The notes under the pieces were generated by a model. The model saw only the letters and a program-made list of their open reading frames with translations, was not told the DNA's origin and did not search any database. Shown one piece after another: positions 43,734-52,250 of a stretch of DNA of 64,000 bases. The stretch spans positions 62,001 through 126,000 of the forward strand of contig JAUIAS010000005.1 in assembly GCA_030425395.1 (NCBI GenBank), given 5' to 3'. This stretch comes from Alphaproteobacteria bacterium (GTDB taxonomy: Bacteria; Pseudomonadota; Alphaproteobacteria; Rhodobacterales; Rhodobacteraceae). A program made the position numbers and the translations under genes. How positions within the stretch are numbered: position 1 is the first letter of the stretch; each line of letters starts with the position of its first letter.

Positions 43734-44362
43734 AGACGCACCTCGACCACAGGCACATGCGGCACCTCTCCGGCCTGGAAACTGGCCATGCTTGTCTGGA
43801 TGCGGTCGGTGTCAAAGCGCACCGGCACATCAAATTCAAACCCGGCCGTGACCGACATATCCAGATCCGGCGCACGGTCGAACAGGATCACTCCGGTAGT
43901 TTCATCCACCACGTAATCCACGCCCTCGCGCATTTCGTCCTGCTCCACCCCGACGCGCACCGTGCCCAGCACCGGCTTGGTGATCGGGCGGACATATTCA
44001 TGCGGCCCCGACCGGTATGTCTTGCTTAACTGGAACGCGGTCTGAACCCCGTCGCCTGTTGCAATCACCTGATCGCCATGCGCCACATCGCGCCCTGACG
44101 GGGCCGACCGGTAATCCGACCAGTCTTTCCAGCGAAAGCCGAACAATTGACCCAACCGCGCCTCGAAAAAGGCGATCAGAACCTCGATATCGTCCAGAGA
44201 CCGCATCGCCACCCCCGCGTCATAGCGGCGGCGCGAATGGGCCCAAGGGGTGTTGCGTTCCTCGAACCCGCTGGCCAGCGTGACAACATCCGTCCGCCGC
44301 TCGGGCCCGCCGACCGATCCGAAACTCAGGTTTGCGGGAAACCGCACCTCGTGAAATCCCAT
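43730..44362 (-). CDS. GTA distal tail protein (gp12, DUF2460/TIGR02217)
   Basis: A 210-residue DUF2460 family protein. It begins MGFHEVRFPANLSFGSVGGP, the conserved start of the family, with RRYDAGVAMRSLDDIEVLIA and GFRWKDWSDYRS following. It forms the ring joining the tail tube to the baseplate. ATG 44362 is chosen over the upstream open frame because the family start coincides with it; it follows the gp11 stop by ten bases. Confidence 0.94.
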   Translation of the reverse strand: MGFHEVRFPANLSFGSVGGPERRTDVVTLASGFEERNTPWAHSRRRYDAGVAMRSLDDIEVLIAFFEARLGQLFGFRWKDWSDYRSAPSGRDVAHGDQVIATGDGVQTAFQLSKTYRSGPHEYVRPITKPVLGTVRVGVEQDEMREGVDYVVDETTGVILFDRAPDLDMSVTAGFEFDVPVRFDTDRIQTSMASFQAGEVPHVPVVEVRL

Positions 44363-44372
44363 CGCTTTCTCC

Positions 44373-45041
44373 CTACCGGTTGCGCCGCCCACGGCCCAGC
44401 GCGCGCGCCATCTCTGCCGCGATCTGGCTGCGCGACCGCCTGAAGCCCTCTGCATCGGGCGTGCTGATATTCATCACCACGGACACCGGGCCACGGCCCG
44501 CCCCCGCACCGGCACGCACGCCCAGCTTGCCGTCGGGCCCCCGCGCCAGCGGCATGATCGCCTCTGGCCCGGCTTCACCCATCAACCCGCTGCCACCGCG
44601 CATCGGGAACCGCACCGGCCCGCTGACCACGCCGCCACTGGCAAAGGGCATGACCCGGCCCTGCGAAAACGGCGCACCATCGGCAAAGGGCAAAACCGTC
44701 TGCACCAATCCCCCGATACCCCGCGCCAGTGCACCACCAAGATGATCGGTCACCGGGCGCATCGCCGCGGAATAGACCGTGTTCACCATGCTGCGCGCGA
44801 CAGTTTCCAGCGCGTCGGACAGCTTCATGCCGTCAAACACGACCCCGTCAAAGGCGCGCCTCAACCCCCGTGACAACCCACGTTCCAGCGCCGCCGCATC
44901 GCGACCGGTCGCGGCAAACCCCTCGCGGATGCGCCGCAATTCGGCGTCAAACCCTGCCGCAACCCCGGCCGCACCGGCCATGGTGTCGCCAAGCCCCTGC
45001 GCGGCCTCGTCCAGCGCCTCGATGCCCTCATGATCTTCCAT
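44373..45041 (-). CDS. GTA tail tape measure protein (gp11)
   Basis: A 222-residue, very short tape-measure protein as in other GTAs, consistent with a short tail. The N-terminal helical part (LDEAAQGLGDTMAGAAG) leads to SDALETVARSMVNTVYSAAM and the Gly-rich C-terminus FASGGVVSGPVRFPMRGG and GEAGPEAIMPL, a motif shared with siphophage tape measures. ATG 45041 has the excellent ribosome site GGAGGAG. Confidence 0.92.
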   Translation of the reverse strand: MEDHEGIEALDEAAQGLGDTMAGAAGVAAGFDAELRRIREGFAATGRDAAALERGLSRGLRRAFDGVVFDGMKLSDALETVARSMVNTVYSAAMRPVTDHLGGALARGIGGLVQTVLPFADGAPFSQGRVMPFASGGVVSGPVRFPMRGGSGLMGEAGPEAIMPLARGPDGKLGVRAGAGAGRGPVSVVMNISTPDAEGFRRSRSQIAAEMARALGRGRRNR

Positions 45042-45243
45042 TTCGCTCCTCCGTGCTTTGCCCATCGGGGTATCGCGTCATCAGCGCATCCAGCGCCCCG
45101 CGCGTCATTGCAGGTGCAGCCCCCCCGATCCCCAGCAACAGCGCCAGTTCCGCAGGCGTCAGCGCCCAGAATTGATCTGGCAAAAGGCCACGCCCCGCGA
45201 TGCCCGCACGCATCAACGCCGGCCAGTCAAACCGTTGCGCCAT
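45028..45243 (-). CDS. GTA tail assembly chaperone component (gp10.1, rcc01693-like)
   Basis: A tiny 71-residue protein with MAQRFDWPALMRAGIAGRGL and FWALTPAELALLLG, matching the small phage protein encoded between gp10 and gp11 in rhodobacteral GTAs. It is probably the second tail-assembly-chaperone part, in the place where many phages make a frameshifted product. It overlaps gp10 by 17 bases and gp11 by 14. Confidence 0.85.
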   Translation of the reverse strand: MAQRFDWPALMRAGIAGRGLLPDQFWALTPAELALLLGIGGAAPAMTRGALDALMTRYPDGQSTEERNGRS

Positions 45244-45565
45244 CGCCCGCCCCCTGCGGCAGCACGAAGGCCCGCGCCAGCAGTTCCGCCGCCGCCTGCG
45301 CCGCACGCAACGGACCGCCCGCGATCTCGGCGGCCATCACCCCGCTTGCGTCGATCTGCATGCCCCCCCCGCGCAGTCCCGCCGCGATCAGCGCCACGAC
45401 ATCTCGGGTGGAAAATCCGCCAGCTTCGAACCGCTCGACCAGATCGACAAGCGATCCCGCGCCCAGCGCAGCCTCCAACTCGGCCAAGGCACCCAGCGTC
45501 AGGCGCATGGCCCGCGCTTCTCCGTCGATGGTAATCGCGACCTCACCGCGCCACGGGTTTTCCAT
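45227..45565 (-). CDS. GTA tail assembly chaperone (gp10 family)
   Basis: A 112-residue protein of the gene-transfer-agent family (DUF3356-like): MENPWRGEVAITIDGEARAM, LGALAELEAALGAGSLVDLV, then a C-terminal helical part. The position after the major tail protein and before the tape measure is that of a tail chaperone. Start one base past the gp9 stop. Confidence 0.88.
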   Translation of the reverse strand: MENPWRGEVAITIDGEARAMRLTLGALAELEAALGAGSLVDLVERFEAGGFSTRDVVALIAAGLRGGGMQIDASGVMAAEIAGGPLRAAQAAAELLARAFVLPQGAGDGATV

Positions 45566-45566
45566 C

Positions 45567-45983
45567 TCAGAGCGCCGCCTGGAAGGTCAGCGCCCCGGCG
45601 CTTGCCAAGGCCAGCTCATACGTCGCCTCGCCGTCGTGGTTGCCCGCATATTCAATCGCGCTGACCTGAAACGGTCCTTCAACCGTGCCAAACGCTGGGA
45701 TGATGATCTGGAAATCGGGCGTTTCGCCGTCAAAAAACAACTGGCGCGCGCGTTCGTCGGTATTGGCATCCTTGAACACACCAGCCCCCGAAATCGCCGC
45801 CGACTTCACACCGGCCCCGGCCAGCAATTCGCGCCAGCCGCCAGCACTCTCAAGGCTGGTGACATCCACGCTTTCGGAATTGAAGCTGATCCGCGTGGCG
45901 CGCAGCCCCGCGATTGTCTGAAACTGGCCGTCGCCTGTCATATCAACCTTGATCAAGAGATCCTTGCCGTTCTGGGCACCCAT
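45567..45983 (-). CDS. GTA major tail protein (gp9, TP901-1 family)
   Basis: A 138-residue tail-tube protein. MGAQNGKDLLIKVDMTG, RISFNSESVDVTSLESAGGW and AGVKSAAISGAGVFKD fit the TP901-1 major tail family, whose hexameric rings stack into the tube. ATG 45983 is preceded by GGAGGCGAAC; an in-frame Met four codons upstream is less well placed. Confidence 0.94.
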   Translation of the reverse strand: MGAQNGKDLLIKVDMTGDGQFQTIAGLRATRISFNSESVDVTSLESAGGWRELLAGAGVKSAAISGAGVFKDANTDERARQLFFDGETPDFQIIIPAFGTVEGPFQVSAIEYAGNHDGEATYELALASAGALTFQAAL

Positions 45984-46007
45984 GTTCGCCTCCACTTTTT
46001 TCGGAAT

Positions 46008-46418
46008 TCATGTTTCGCTGTTGTCGTCATCTTCGAGCCGAGCGCGAAAGCTCAGGTCGATCCGCCGCCCGTCCGCTGTGCGCCGTGCCCTCGCCCGCAG
46101 GAAACCAACCCCCACGATCCGCCCGCGCGCCATCGCACCACCGGTTGCCGCCAACGCGTCGCAGACAGCACCGGCAATCGCCTTGGCCGCTGAAAACCCC
46201 GCCGCGGCAGAGATCACCGATACCGTGATCCGATGCTCGGCCCCCGCGCCGGTCTTGTCCGATGCGTCGCGCACATCCTCGGCCCCGATCAGCACATACG
46301 TCTCGGGTGTTGCCCCTTCGGGCAGTGCATCGAACACCGCCACCCCATCCAGCGCACTCCACCCGGTCAGCGCCGCATAAACCGTCGTCTGCAAAGCCGC
46401 CGCCATCGCATAGCTCAT
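46008..46418 (-). CDS. GTA tail terminator protein (gp8, DUF3168)
   Basis: A 136-residue DUF3168 protein, the ring that ends the tail tube at the head side. MSYAMAAALQTTVYAALTGW, GVAVFDALPEGATPETYVLI and a C-terminal RRIDLSFRARLE are family-like. Overlaps gp7 by four bases (ATGA). Confidence 0.92.
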   Translation of the reverse strand: MSYAMAAALQTTVYAALTGWSALDGVAVFDALPEGATPETYVLIGAEDVRDASDKTGAGAEHRITVSVISAAAGFSAAKAIAGAVCDALAATGGAMARGRIVGVGFLRARARRTADGRRIDLSFRARLEDDDNSET

Positions 46419-46729
46419 GGCGCGTCCCCCCCGACGATATCGGCCAGACAGATCAGCAACCGGCTGTTGCGCGCATTCTCGACCACGTGCCGAAGGTAGT
46501 AGAGCCGCGATCCCTCTCGCAGGCGCTGCCCCGGTTCCGGCCGCGCGAGGCTGGTGGCTGGCAACGCCCGCAGGGTTATGCGCGCGCGTGGCGTGACCGA
46601 TCCAACCGCCTCAACCCCGGCCCAAAGCGCGCCAAGGCTCTGCCAGCTTTCGGAAAATCCGCCCGCCCCATCCGGGCTGCGCACCACGGTTTCCAGCGTG
46701 ACGCGGCGATTCATGTTCACCCCGGCCAT
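46415..46729 (-). CDS. GTA head-tail stopper/adaptor (gp7)
   Basis: A 104-residue head-tail joining protein: MNRRVTLETVVRSPDGAGGF, SWQSLGALWAGVEAVGS and the C-terminal YYLRHVVENARNSRLLICLA fit the phage head-closure (DUF head-tail adaptor) family. ATG 46729 has GGGAGGAG upstream; two bases separate gp6 stop and this start. Confidence 0.9.
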   Translation of the reverse strand: MAGVNMNRRVTLETVVRSPDGAGGFSESWQSLGALWAGVEAVGSVTPRARITLRALPATSLARPEPGQRLREGSRLYYLRHVVENARNSRLLICLADIVGGDAP

Positions 46730-46730
46730 G

Positions 46731-47321
46731 TCACACTCCTCCCGAAAGGCGCGGCGTGACATAGCGCGCCATCAGGCTGGTAACGCCAAACGGCATACAC
46801 CCGGCCGACAATGCGGTGTCATCGCGATATTCGTAGTAATGGGCCGCCAGCAGGAACACCGCCTGCACCAGGTCCGCGGGCAGATCGCCCAGCGTATCGG
46901 CCATGCCCGCCACCAGCCGGATCTTGACCGATCCGCGCACAGGCACCGCCGGAAGGCACGCCCCCGTGGCGCGCAACGCGGGCCGCTGCGCATCCCGCGC
47001 CAGCCACCACCCATCGGCCACGGCGGTTTCGGCACCTGTACCATCGACCGCAAAAAGGCCGGTAATCTCGCGCACGGGGGCCACCGGCAACACCTGCGCC
47101 ACAGGATCGCGCCACCGTAAAATTTCCAACGCGAAATCACGTGAAACCAATATCTTGCCAGTGCGCGACTCAATCGTCGCGATGGCCGCCCGCAGGTAAC
47201 TTTCCAGAACCACGTCCTGCAAACTGTCCTCGCCAAACCCGGTGCCCATCCTCAGATGCGCCCGGAACGGCTCCAGCGGGATCGCCCCTGACGGGATCGC
47301 TGTCTCTTCGATCAAATTCAT
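46731..47321 (-). CDS. GTA head-tail connector (gp6)
   Basis: A 196-residue gp6-like connector (TIGR02215): MNLIEETAIPSGAIPLEPFR, the helical block DVVLESYLRAAIATIESRTG, and LVQAVFLLAAHYYEYRDDTA. It binds the portal and starts the neck. The start at 47321 lies 171 bases after the capsid gene, a gap filled by a strong hairpin, unlike the overlapping spacing in the rest of the cluster. Confidence 0.92.
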   Translation of the reverse strand: MNLIEETAIPSGAIPLEPFRAHLRMGTGFGEDSLQDVVLESYLRAAIATIESRTGKILVSRDFALEILRWRDPVAQVLPVAPVREITGLFAVDGTGAETAVADGWWLARDAQRPALRATGACLPAVPVRGSVKIRLVAGMADTLGDLPADLVQAVFLLAAHYYEYRDDTALSAGCMPFGVTSLMARYVTPRLSGGV

Positions 47322-47373
47322 TCTTGTCACTCCGCAGTTACGCAAGCCCCCCGCGCGGGGCGGCTGCCGGATT

Positions 47374-47447
47374 GGGCGCGTGCCACCCCACGTTGCTCGG
47401 ACGGAGGGGAGCAGCTGGACAACGCGGGGCTGCTCCGGCACGCGCCC
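47374..47447 (-). promoter_or_regulatory. Long RNA hairpin between GTA capsid and gp6 genes
   Basis: A perfect 11-base inverted repeat, GGGCGCGTGCC (47374-47384) and GGCACGCGCCC (47437-47447), encloses two mutually exclusive inner stems: CCCCACGTTG/CAACGCGGGG (one mismatch) or GGAGCAGC/GCTGCTCC. A further GC palindrome CCCCGCGCGGGG lies at about 47349-47360. There is no T tract, so a processing, stability or attenuation structure is more likely than a simple terminator. It would let capsid mRNA exceed neck and tail mRNA (inference). Confidence 0.6.
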
Positions 47448-47492
47448 GACCGGGCACCGGATCCGCACCCGCGGACCCGGCCCCTATCGCCA

Positions 47493-48674
47493 TCAGGAGA
47501 TGGCGAGTTTCAGCAGCTTGATCGCTGCAAAATCGCTGACATCGCCGCCCACGCGCTTGGTGGCATAGAACAGCACATGCGGCTTGGCGCTGAACGGATC
47601 GCGCAGCACCCGCAGATCGGGACGCTCGGCGATGGTGTAGCCCGCCCCGAAATCGCCAAAGGCAATCGGGAAAGTCCCCGACCCCGCATCGGGCATGTCC
47701 TCGGCCACCAGCACCGGATACCCCATCAGGCGCGCCGGTTCTCCCGCCGCCAGACCATCCGACCACAGGAACCGGCCATCAGCGTCCTTGAGTTTGCGCA
47801 CCAGACCGGCAGTCTTGGAATTCATCACGAAAGACGCCTTGCCGCGATACTGCGCCCCAAGGCTGTAGACGAGGTCGATGATCGCATCGCCATTGCCCAG
47901 CTGCCCATCAATCCCCGAGGGCACATAGCCGATATTGCCCCAGGCCCAGACGTCATTGTCCACCGCCGTGTGATCAAGGAACCCGCGCGGCTTGTCCACG
48001 CCATCACCGTTGACAAAGGATGCCGCCTCGGCGCGGATGAACTTGTCGGCGATGCGCCCCGCCAGCCAGCCCTCGATGTCGAACGCGCTGTCATCCAACA
48101 AACGCTGCGACGCCTTGGGAAGCGCGCTCAGCTCGTGCAACGGGATGGTGATCCGGTCGAATTGCGGCGTGTCGGTTTCCGCAGTGGCACCGGTTTCCGT
48201 GGCCCAACCCGCACCAACGTCTGTGTGATCGACCAGAACGTCAAAGGACGTGGCCTCCACATTGACAACATCTGCCACCGCCCGCAGCGACGCCGACGAC
48301 CGCAGAACCGATTTGACCTGTTCCGCCGTCTGCGGATCGACAAGATACCCGCCGTCGCCATTCACCGCGCTCGACATCGCCTTGCTCTCGATCTCAAGGC
48401 CGCGCAGCCCTTCGTCGCAGCCCAGCCGCAAGTAGCTGCCCATCGCCTTGCGATGCGGCGCGCCAGCTTCGACAGCACCCGACAGATGCGGCCGCGCCGC
48501 AATATGTGATTTCCGATCCAGCATGTTCAGTCGCTCTTCCGTTTTTTCGATTTTCGATTTCATGTCTGCCTGAAAGCCTTTGAATTCACTTACGAACCCG
48601 GCCACAGCCGCCTTGACCCCCTGAGCCGGAGACACACCTTCTCCGGCCCGGGTCCTGACCCCGGTCTTCTCCAT
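47493..48674 (-). CDS. GTA major capsid protein (gp5, HK97 fold)
   Basis: A 393-residue HK97-fold capsid protein. The N-terminal delta-like region (GFVSEFKGFQADMKSKIEKT) is predicted to be coiled coil and removed by the gp4 protease; the mature part includes NGDGGYLVDPQTAEQVKSVL, WATETGATAETDTPQFDRIT, PKASQRLLDDSAFDIEGWLA and LMGYPVLVAEDMPDAGSG. In GTAs it builds a small head that packages a few kilobases of host DNA. The start follows the gp4 stop by 33 bases. Confidence 0.96.
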   Translation of the reverse strand: MEKTGVRTRAGEGVSPAQGVKAAVAGFVSEFKGFQADMKSKIEKTEERLNMLDRKSHIAARPHLSGAVEAGAPHRKAMGSYLRLGCDEGLRGLEIESKAMSSAVNGDGGYLVDPQTAEQVKSVLRSSASLRAVADVVNVEATSFDVLVDHTDVGAGWATETGATAETDTPQFDRITIPLHELSALPKASQRLLDDSAFDIEGWLAGRIADKFIRAEAASFVNGDGVDKPRGFLDHTAVDNDVWAWGNIGYVPSGIDGQLGNGDAIIDLVYSLGAQYRGKASFVMNSKTAGLVRKLKDADGRFLWSDGLAAGEPARLMGYPVLVAEDMPDAGSGTFPIAFGDFGAGYTIAERPDLRVLRDPFSAKPHVLFYATKRVGGDVSDFAAIKLLKLAIS

Positions 48675-48707
48675 CCGATTCCCTTTCGCTGATTGTTCAG
48701 TGGCGCT

Positions 48708-49292
48708 TTAGCTGCGCGCCAACTCCTGACGCGCCGCCTCAAAGACCGCCGCCATTTCCCGCAAGACCCCGGTTTCGCGGTCCCGCTCGTCCCTGGCCTC
48801 ACCTTTGGACCCGATCCGCGCTTCGGGCAGCATCGGGAAGGTGACAAGGGATACCTCCCAAAGTTCAAGGCGTCGCAACACCCGCGTGCCGCCGGTCGCC
48901 TTCTGCGCCTCGATGGTCCGATACCCGATCGACAGCCCGTCAATCGCGCCCGCCCCGATCAACGCCGCCGCCTCGCGGCCGCGCCGGGTCGCGTCCAGCA
49001 GCCGGCCCTTGACCCACAGCCCGGTTTCATCCTCGCGCAGAACATCCCACACACCGATCACCTCGGATGGATCGTGCTGCCACAACATCTTGATCTTGCG
49101 CCCCTGCGCCGCCACAGATTTCAGCGATTGCGCATAAGCACCGGGTGCCACCACGTCGCCGCCCTGATCGGTCACCCCAAAGCGGCTGGCATACCCTTCG
49201 ATCACCGTCCCGTCACGCAAGGACACACCCGCTTCGATGCGCGCAAATTTGGTCTCCAGCCCGCTCAGATTCATCTCAATCCCCATGCTCAC
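48708..49292 (-). CDS. GTA HK97-family prohead protease (gp4)
   Basis: A 194-residue prohead protease of the HK97 family: FARIEAGVSLRDGTVIEGYA, KMLWQHDPSEVIG with the catalytic His, and the active-site Ser in AIDGLSIGYRTIEA, then LELWEVSLVTFPMLPEARI, all standard for the family. It matures the capsid shell. The ATG could be at 49292 or six bases later. Confidence 0.95.
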   Translation of the reverse strand: MSMGIEMNLSGLETKFARIEAGVSLRDGTVIEGYASRFGVTDQGGDVVAPGAYAQSLKSVAAQGRKIKMLWQHDPSEVIGVWDVLREDETGLWVKGRLLDATRRGREAAALIGAGAIDGLSIGYRTIEAQKATGGTRVLRRLELWEVSLVTFPMLPEARIGSKGEARDERDRETGVLREMAAVFEAARQELARS

Positions 49293-49316
49293 ACACCCCC
49301 GTTTTTTCGCTCGGGC

Positions 49317-49538
49317 TCATCCCGGCACAACACCCGCAACAGACTGGAACGCCTGCGCCAGAACCACGGCAACCACTCCGTAAACCGTCAGCCAGAGCCG
49401 CTTCTCCAGCCGCTCCATGGCCTCTTCGATGCGATCCAGCCGCCGATGCAGGCCCTTGAACTGCACCTCGCTCAACCGCTCATGCGCCTGCAACCTCAGC
49501 CCCGGCGCGCATTCGAACGGCGCAATCGGTTCAGCCAT
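49317..49538 (-). CDS. GTA head formation small protein (gp3.5, rcc01685-like)
   Basis: A 73-residue protein with a helical N-terminus (LSEVQFKGLHRRLDRIEEAM) and a C-terminal membrane helix (LWLTVYGVVAVVLAQAFQSV). It matches the small gene between portal and protease in rhodobacteral GTAs, needed for head formation in R. capsulatus. It overlaps the end of the portal gene by eight bases. Confidence 0.88.
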   Translation of the reverse strand: MAEPIAPFECAPGLRLQAHERLSEVQFKGLHRRLDRIEEAMERLEKRLWLTVYGVVAVVLAQAFQSVAGVVPG

Positions 49539-50754
49539 CGCCGCTGGCCTCTCCCTGCGCCGCGTCCACAGCCCTCGGCGGCAGGCCCAGCATCATCCGC
49601 TTTTCGCCCGGTTCGAGGAAATCGGCACGCGCCACGCGCGCCCATTGCGCATCGCGTTCCGCAGCCAGCGCCGGCACCTGATCCAGATCCGGCTTCAGGG
49701 CAAGCCGCCCGCCGCCGGAAAACTCGGACAACCACGCTCCCAGCGCATCGGCCACCCGCGTGGCCAACGGCAGAACCGTCAACCGGAAGAAGGCACGGTT
49801 CGCCTCCTGGTAATTCGCATAGGTGGCATCCCCGGGTATCCCCAACAACATCGGCGGCACTCCGAAGGCCAGGGCAATCTCGCGCGCGGCGGCGTCCTTG
49901 GTCTTGTGAAATTCCATATCCGACGGGCTGAACCCCATGGGTTTCCAATCCAGACCGCCATCCAGCAGCATCGGCCGCCCCGCATTGCGCGCGCCCTGAT
50001 GATGATCGGCCAACTCGGCGGCCAGCCGTTCAAACTGCTCAGGCGTCATGCTGCTTTGCCCGTCCAAACCGCGATAGACAATCGCCCCGGAAGGCCGCGC
50101 GGCATTGTCCAGCAGCGCCTTGGACCAACGGCTTGCACTGTTGTGCACGTCAATCGCCATCGCCGCCGCCTGAACCGGCGCAAACCCATAGTGATCGTCC
50201 TGCGGATGGAAACTGCGGATATGGCAGATCGGCGATACATCCCCCACGGCAAAGCGATGCGCCTTGCCGCCCACCCGGTATTCATAGGCCACCGGCCAGC
50301 CATCCGCCCCCGGCACGACGCTCATCCGGTCCGATCGCAGCACATGAAGCTCGCTCGGCAGTCCTTCCGGCGCACCTGCCGCTTCGATATAGGCATTGCC
50401 CGACAGCAACAGTTGCCCGAACAACGCCTCTGCCATATCCACCCGCGACTGCGCCGGATTGGGTCGCTGCACAAGGTCCAGAACCGGATGCACGTCAAAA
50501 CGCCGTTCAGCATCCTGCAACACCAAAGGCAAGGACGCCGCCGCCTCGGCAATCAGCTTGACACAGCGAAACCCGACCGGGTTCGATACGAACCCCGTGC
50601 GCGTCAGGGACGCGGTGTCGCGCGGGCTCCAGGCGACGCGGCCAGCGGTCTGCCAGCTCATCACCGGCCCCGCCGCGCTTGCCTTCTGCTCGGGGGCCAG
50701 GGCCGCGTCCGTGCCAGCGGTCGCTTTGTCCCGACGCAGGAAATCGAATACCAT
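49531..50754 (-). CDS. GTA portal protein (gp3, HK97 family)
   Basis: A 407-residue portal protein: TRTGFVSNPVGFRCVKLIAE, VQRPNPAQSRVDMAEALFGQ, SGNAYIEAAGAPEGLPSELH and GVPPMLLGIPGDATYANYQE are classic HK97-portal blocks. A dodecamer forms the DNA gate. ATG 50754 is chosen for AAGGAGCAC nine bases upstream; the open frame extends another 95 codons without domain content. A 150-base gap without recognisable signals separates it from gp2. Confidence 0.95.
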   Translation of the reverse strand: MVFDFLRRDKATAGTDAALAPEQKASAAGPVMSWQTAGRVAWSPRDTASLTRTGFVSNPVGFRCVKLIAEAAASLPLVLQDAERRFDVHPVLDLVQRPNPAQSRVDMAEALFGQLLLSGNAYIEAAGAPEGLPSELHVLRSDRMSVVPGADGWPVAYEYRVGGKAHRFAVGDVSPICHIRSFHPQDDHYGFAPVQAAAMAIDVHNSASRWSKALLDNAARPSGAIVYRGLDGQSSMTPEQFERLAAELADHHQGARNAGRPMLLDGGLDWKPMGFSPSDMEFHKTKDAAAREIALAFGVPPMLLGIPGDATYANYQEANRAFFRLTVLPLATRVADALGAWLSEFSGGGRLALKPDLDQVPALAAERDAQWARVARADFLEPGEKRMMLGLPPRAVDAAQGEASGDG

Positions 50755-50906
50755 CTGCTGTGCTCCTTGATCTGCCCGGAACCGCGCCAACCGGCCACCC
50801 CGCGGCCCGCCGGTGACGTGACACCGCTTTGTTGAAAACGTTATCGCTTGAATTCCTAACCATCGGGAAAACCCACCGCGCGCAGGGTGTTGCGCGCCGT
50901 TCCGCG

Positions 50907-52250
50907 TCACAAACTGCGGATACGCGGGCTGGAAAACCGCGCGGCGGGGGCAATCATCAGTTCGTGCATCGCCCAAACCAGAGCATCCACACGGTCCGGC
51001 GATCCCTGCCCTGAAAACCCTTCCGGGGTCATCAGGCACATCTGGTCCTCCAGCCCGGCCAGATCCCCGACATGGCGCACCCGCCCCTGTTCATAAAGCG
51101 CCGCCACCGGCTCTGCCCGCGCCGACTTGCCCCGGCTGGCATGAACAGCCCGGTAGGGCACAAGCGGATCGACCTGCCGCAAGACCTCCTCGACCAGTTT
51201 GCCCCCCTGATTGACCTCGGCCACCAACCGGTCCGCACCATAGTCGCGCACCGCCGCAACAGCCGCGCGCGCCCACCCCGCCGGGCCCGTGCCCTGCACC
51301 GTCGCATCCGCCAGAACATAGGCCCGCCACATCTGCGGTGGCCCGTCCATGACCACACCGGCAACCACGATCCCGCAGGCATCCCCGGTTGCATGCCCGG
51401 AAACCGAAGGGTCCACCGCCACAACGATCCGGTCGAGTTCCGGCGCCTTGGCCACCCGGGCATTCTCCAGCATGTCATGGGTCCACAGTGCGCCGTCCAC
51501 ATCCTCAAGCATCTCGCCATCCAGTTCCTGCCGCCCGAGCCGCGTGCCCGCATAGCGCGCGCGCACTTCCTCAAGGAACGACGCCGCCAGATGGCCGCGA
51601 TTGGCCTCGGTCGGGGCATGGGTGCGCACCGTGGACGGTGCGCCCAGCACCCGCCCCAGAACGCCACCCCGGCGCGGCGTCGTCGTCACACAAACGCGCG
51701 GGTCATCCCCCAGCCGCAGCGCGAATTGCAGCATGTCCCACGCGTCTTCCCCCTTGCGCCACTTGGCCAATTCATCCACCCAGGCCGTATCGAACTGCGG
51801 CCCGCGCAGGGCTTCTGGCTCATGCGCCGAAAACGCGACCGCCTCGGCCCCGTTCGGCCAGATCAGCTTGCGCTCGCCCGCTTTCCATTTGGGCCGCCGG
51901 TCCGGGGGCGAACAGGCCAGAATACCGCTGTCGCCGAAAATCATCACATCGCGCACCTGATCATAGGTTTCCCCCACCAGCGCCACGCGTTTCCCCCGGC
52001 CGGGATCAAGCGGCATTGCCCCCTCGACCTGCCCGCGCACCCATTCGGCACCGGCGCGGGTCTTACCCGCGCCGCGCCCGCCCAGGATCACCCATGTCCG
52101 CCACGCCCCCTTGGGGGGCAGCTGATGCGGCAATGCCCAGAAATCAAAGAGGTAAGGCAGAGCCAAAAGCTCCGCCTCCCCCAGGCTGTCAAGGAACTCA
52201 GCGCGGATCGTAGCATCGGCGCAGCTTATCCAGCCTGCATCCGATCTCAT
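50907..52250 (-). CDS. GTA terminase large subunit (gp2)
   Basis: A 447-residue packaging ATPase-nuclease. Walker A is WVILGGRGAGKTRAG (residues 53-67), Walker B is in FDTAWVDELAKW, motif C-like VCVTTTPRRGG follows, and the nuclease aspartates lie in IVVAVDPSVSG and the later LVAEVNQGGK and RVDALVWAMHEL. It packages random host DNA into GTA heads. ATG 52250 overlaps the end of gp1 by 53 bases; the true start could be a few codons downstream. Confidence 0.95.
   Translation of the reverse strand: MRSDAGWISCADATIRAEFLDSLGEAELLALPYLFDFWALPHQLPPKGAWRTWVILGGRGAGKTRAGAEWVRGQVEGAMPLDPGRGKRVALVGETYDQVRDVMIFGDSGILACSPPDRRPKWKAGERKLIWPNGAEAVAFSAHEPEALRGPQFDTAWVDELAKWRKGEDAWDMLQFALRLGDDPRVCVTTTPRRGGVLGRVLGAPSTVRTHAPTEANRGHLAASFLEEVRARYAGTRLGRQELDGEMLEDVDGALWTHDMLENARVAKAPELDRIVVAVDPSVSGHATGDACGIVVAGVVMDGPPQMWRAYVLADATVQGTGPAGWARAAVAAVRDYGADRLVAEVNQGGKLVEEVLRQVDPLVPYRAVHASRGKSARAEPVAALYEQGRVRHVGDLAGLEDQMCLMTPEGFSGQGSPDRVDALVWAMHELMIAPAARFSSPRIRSL

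Noticed and set aside
50755-50906. A second internal GTA promoter between gp2 and gp3.
   Set aside because: The stretch is somewhat AT-richer around GCGATAACGTTTTC, but no -35/-10 pair with proper spacing was found.
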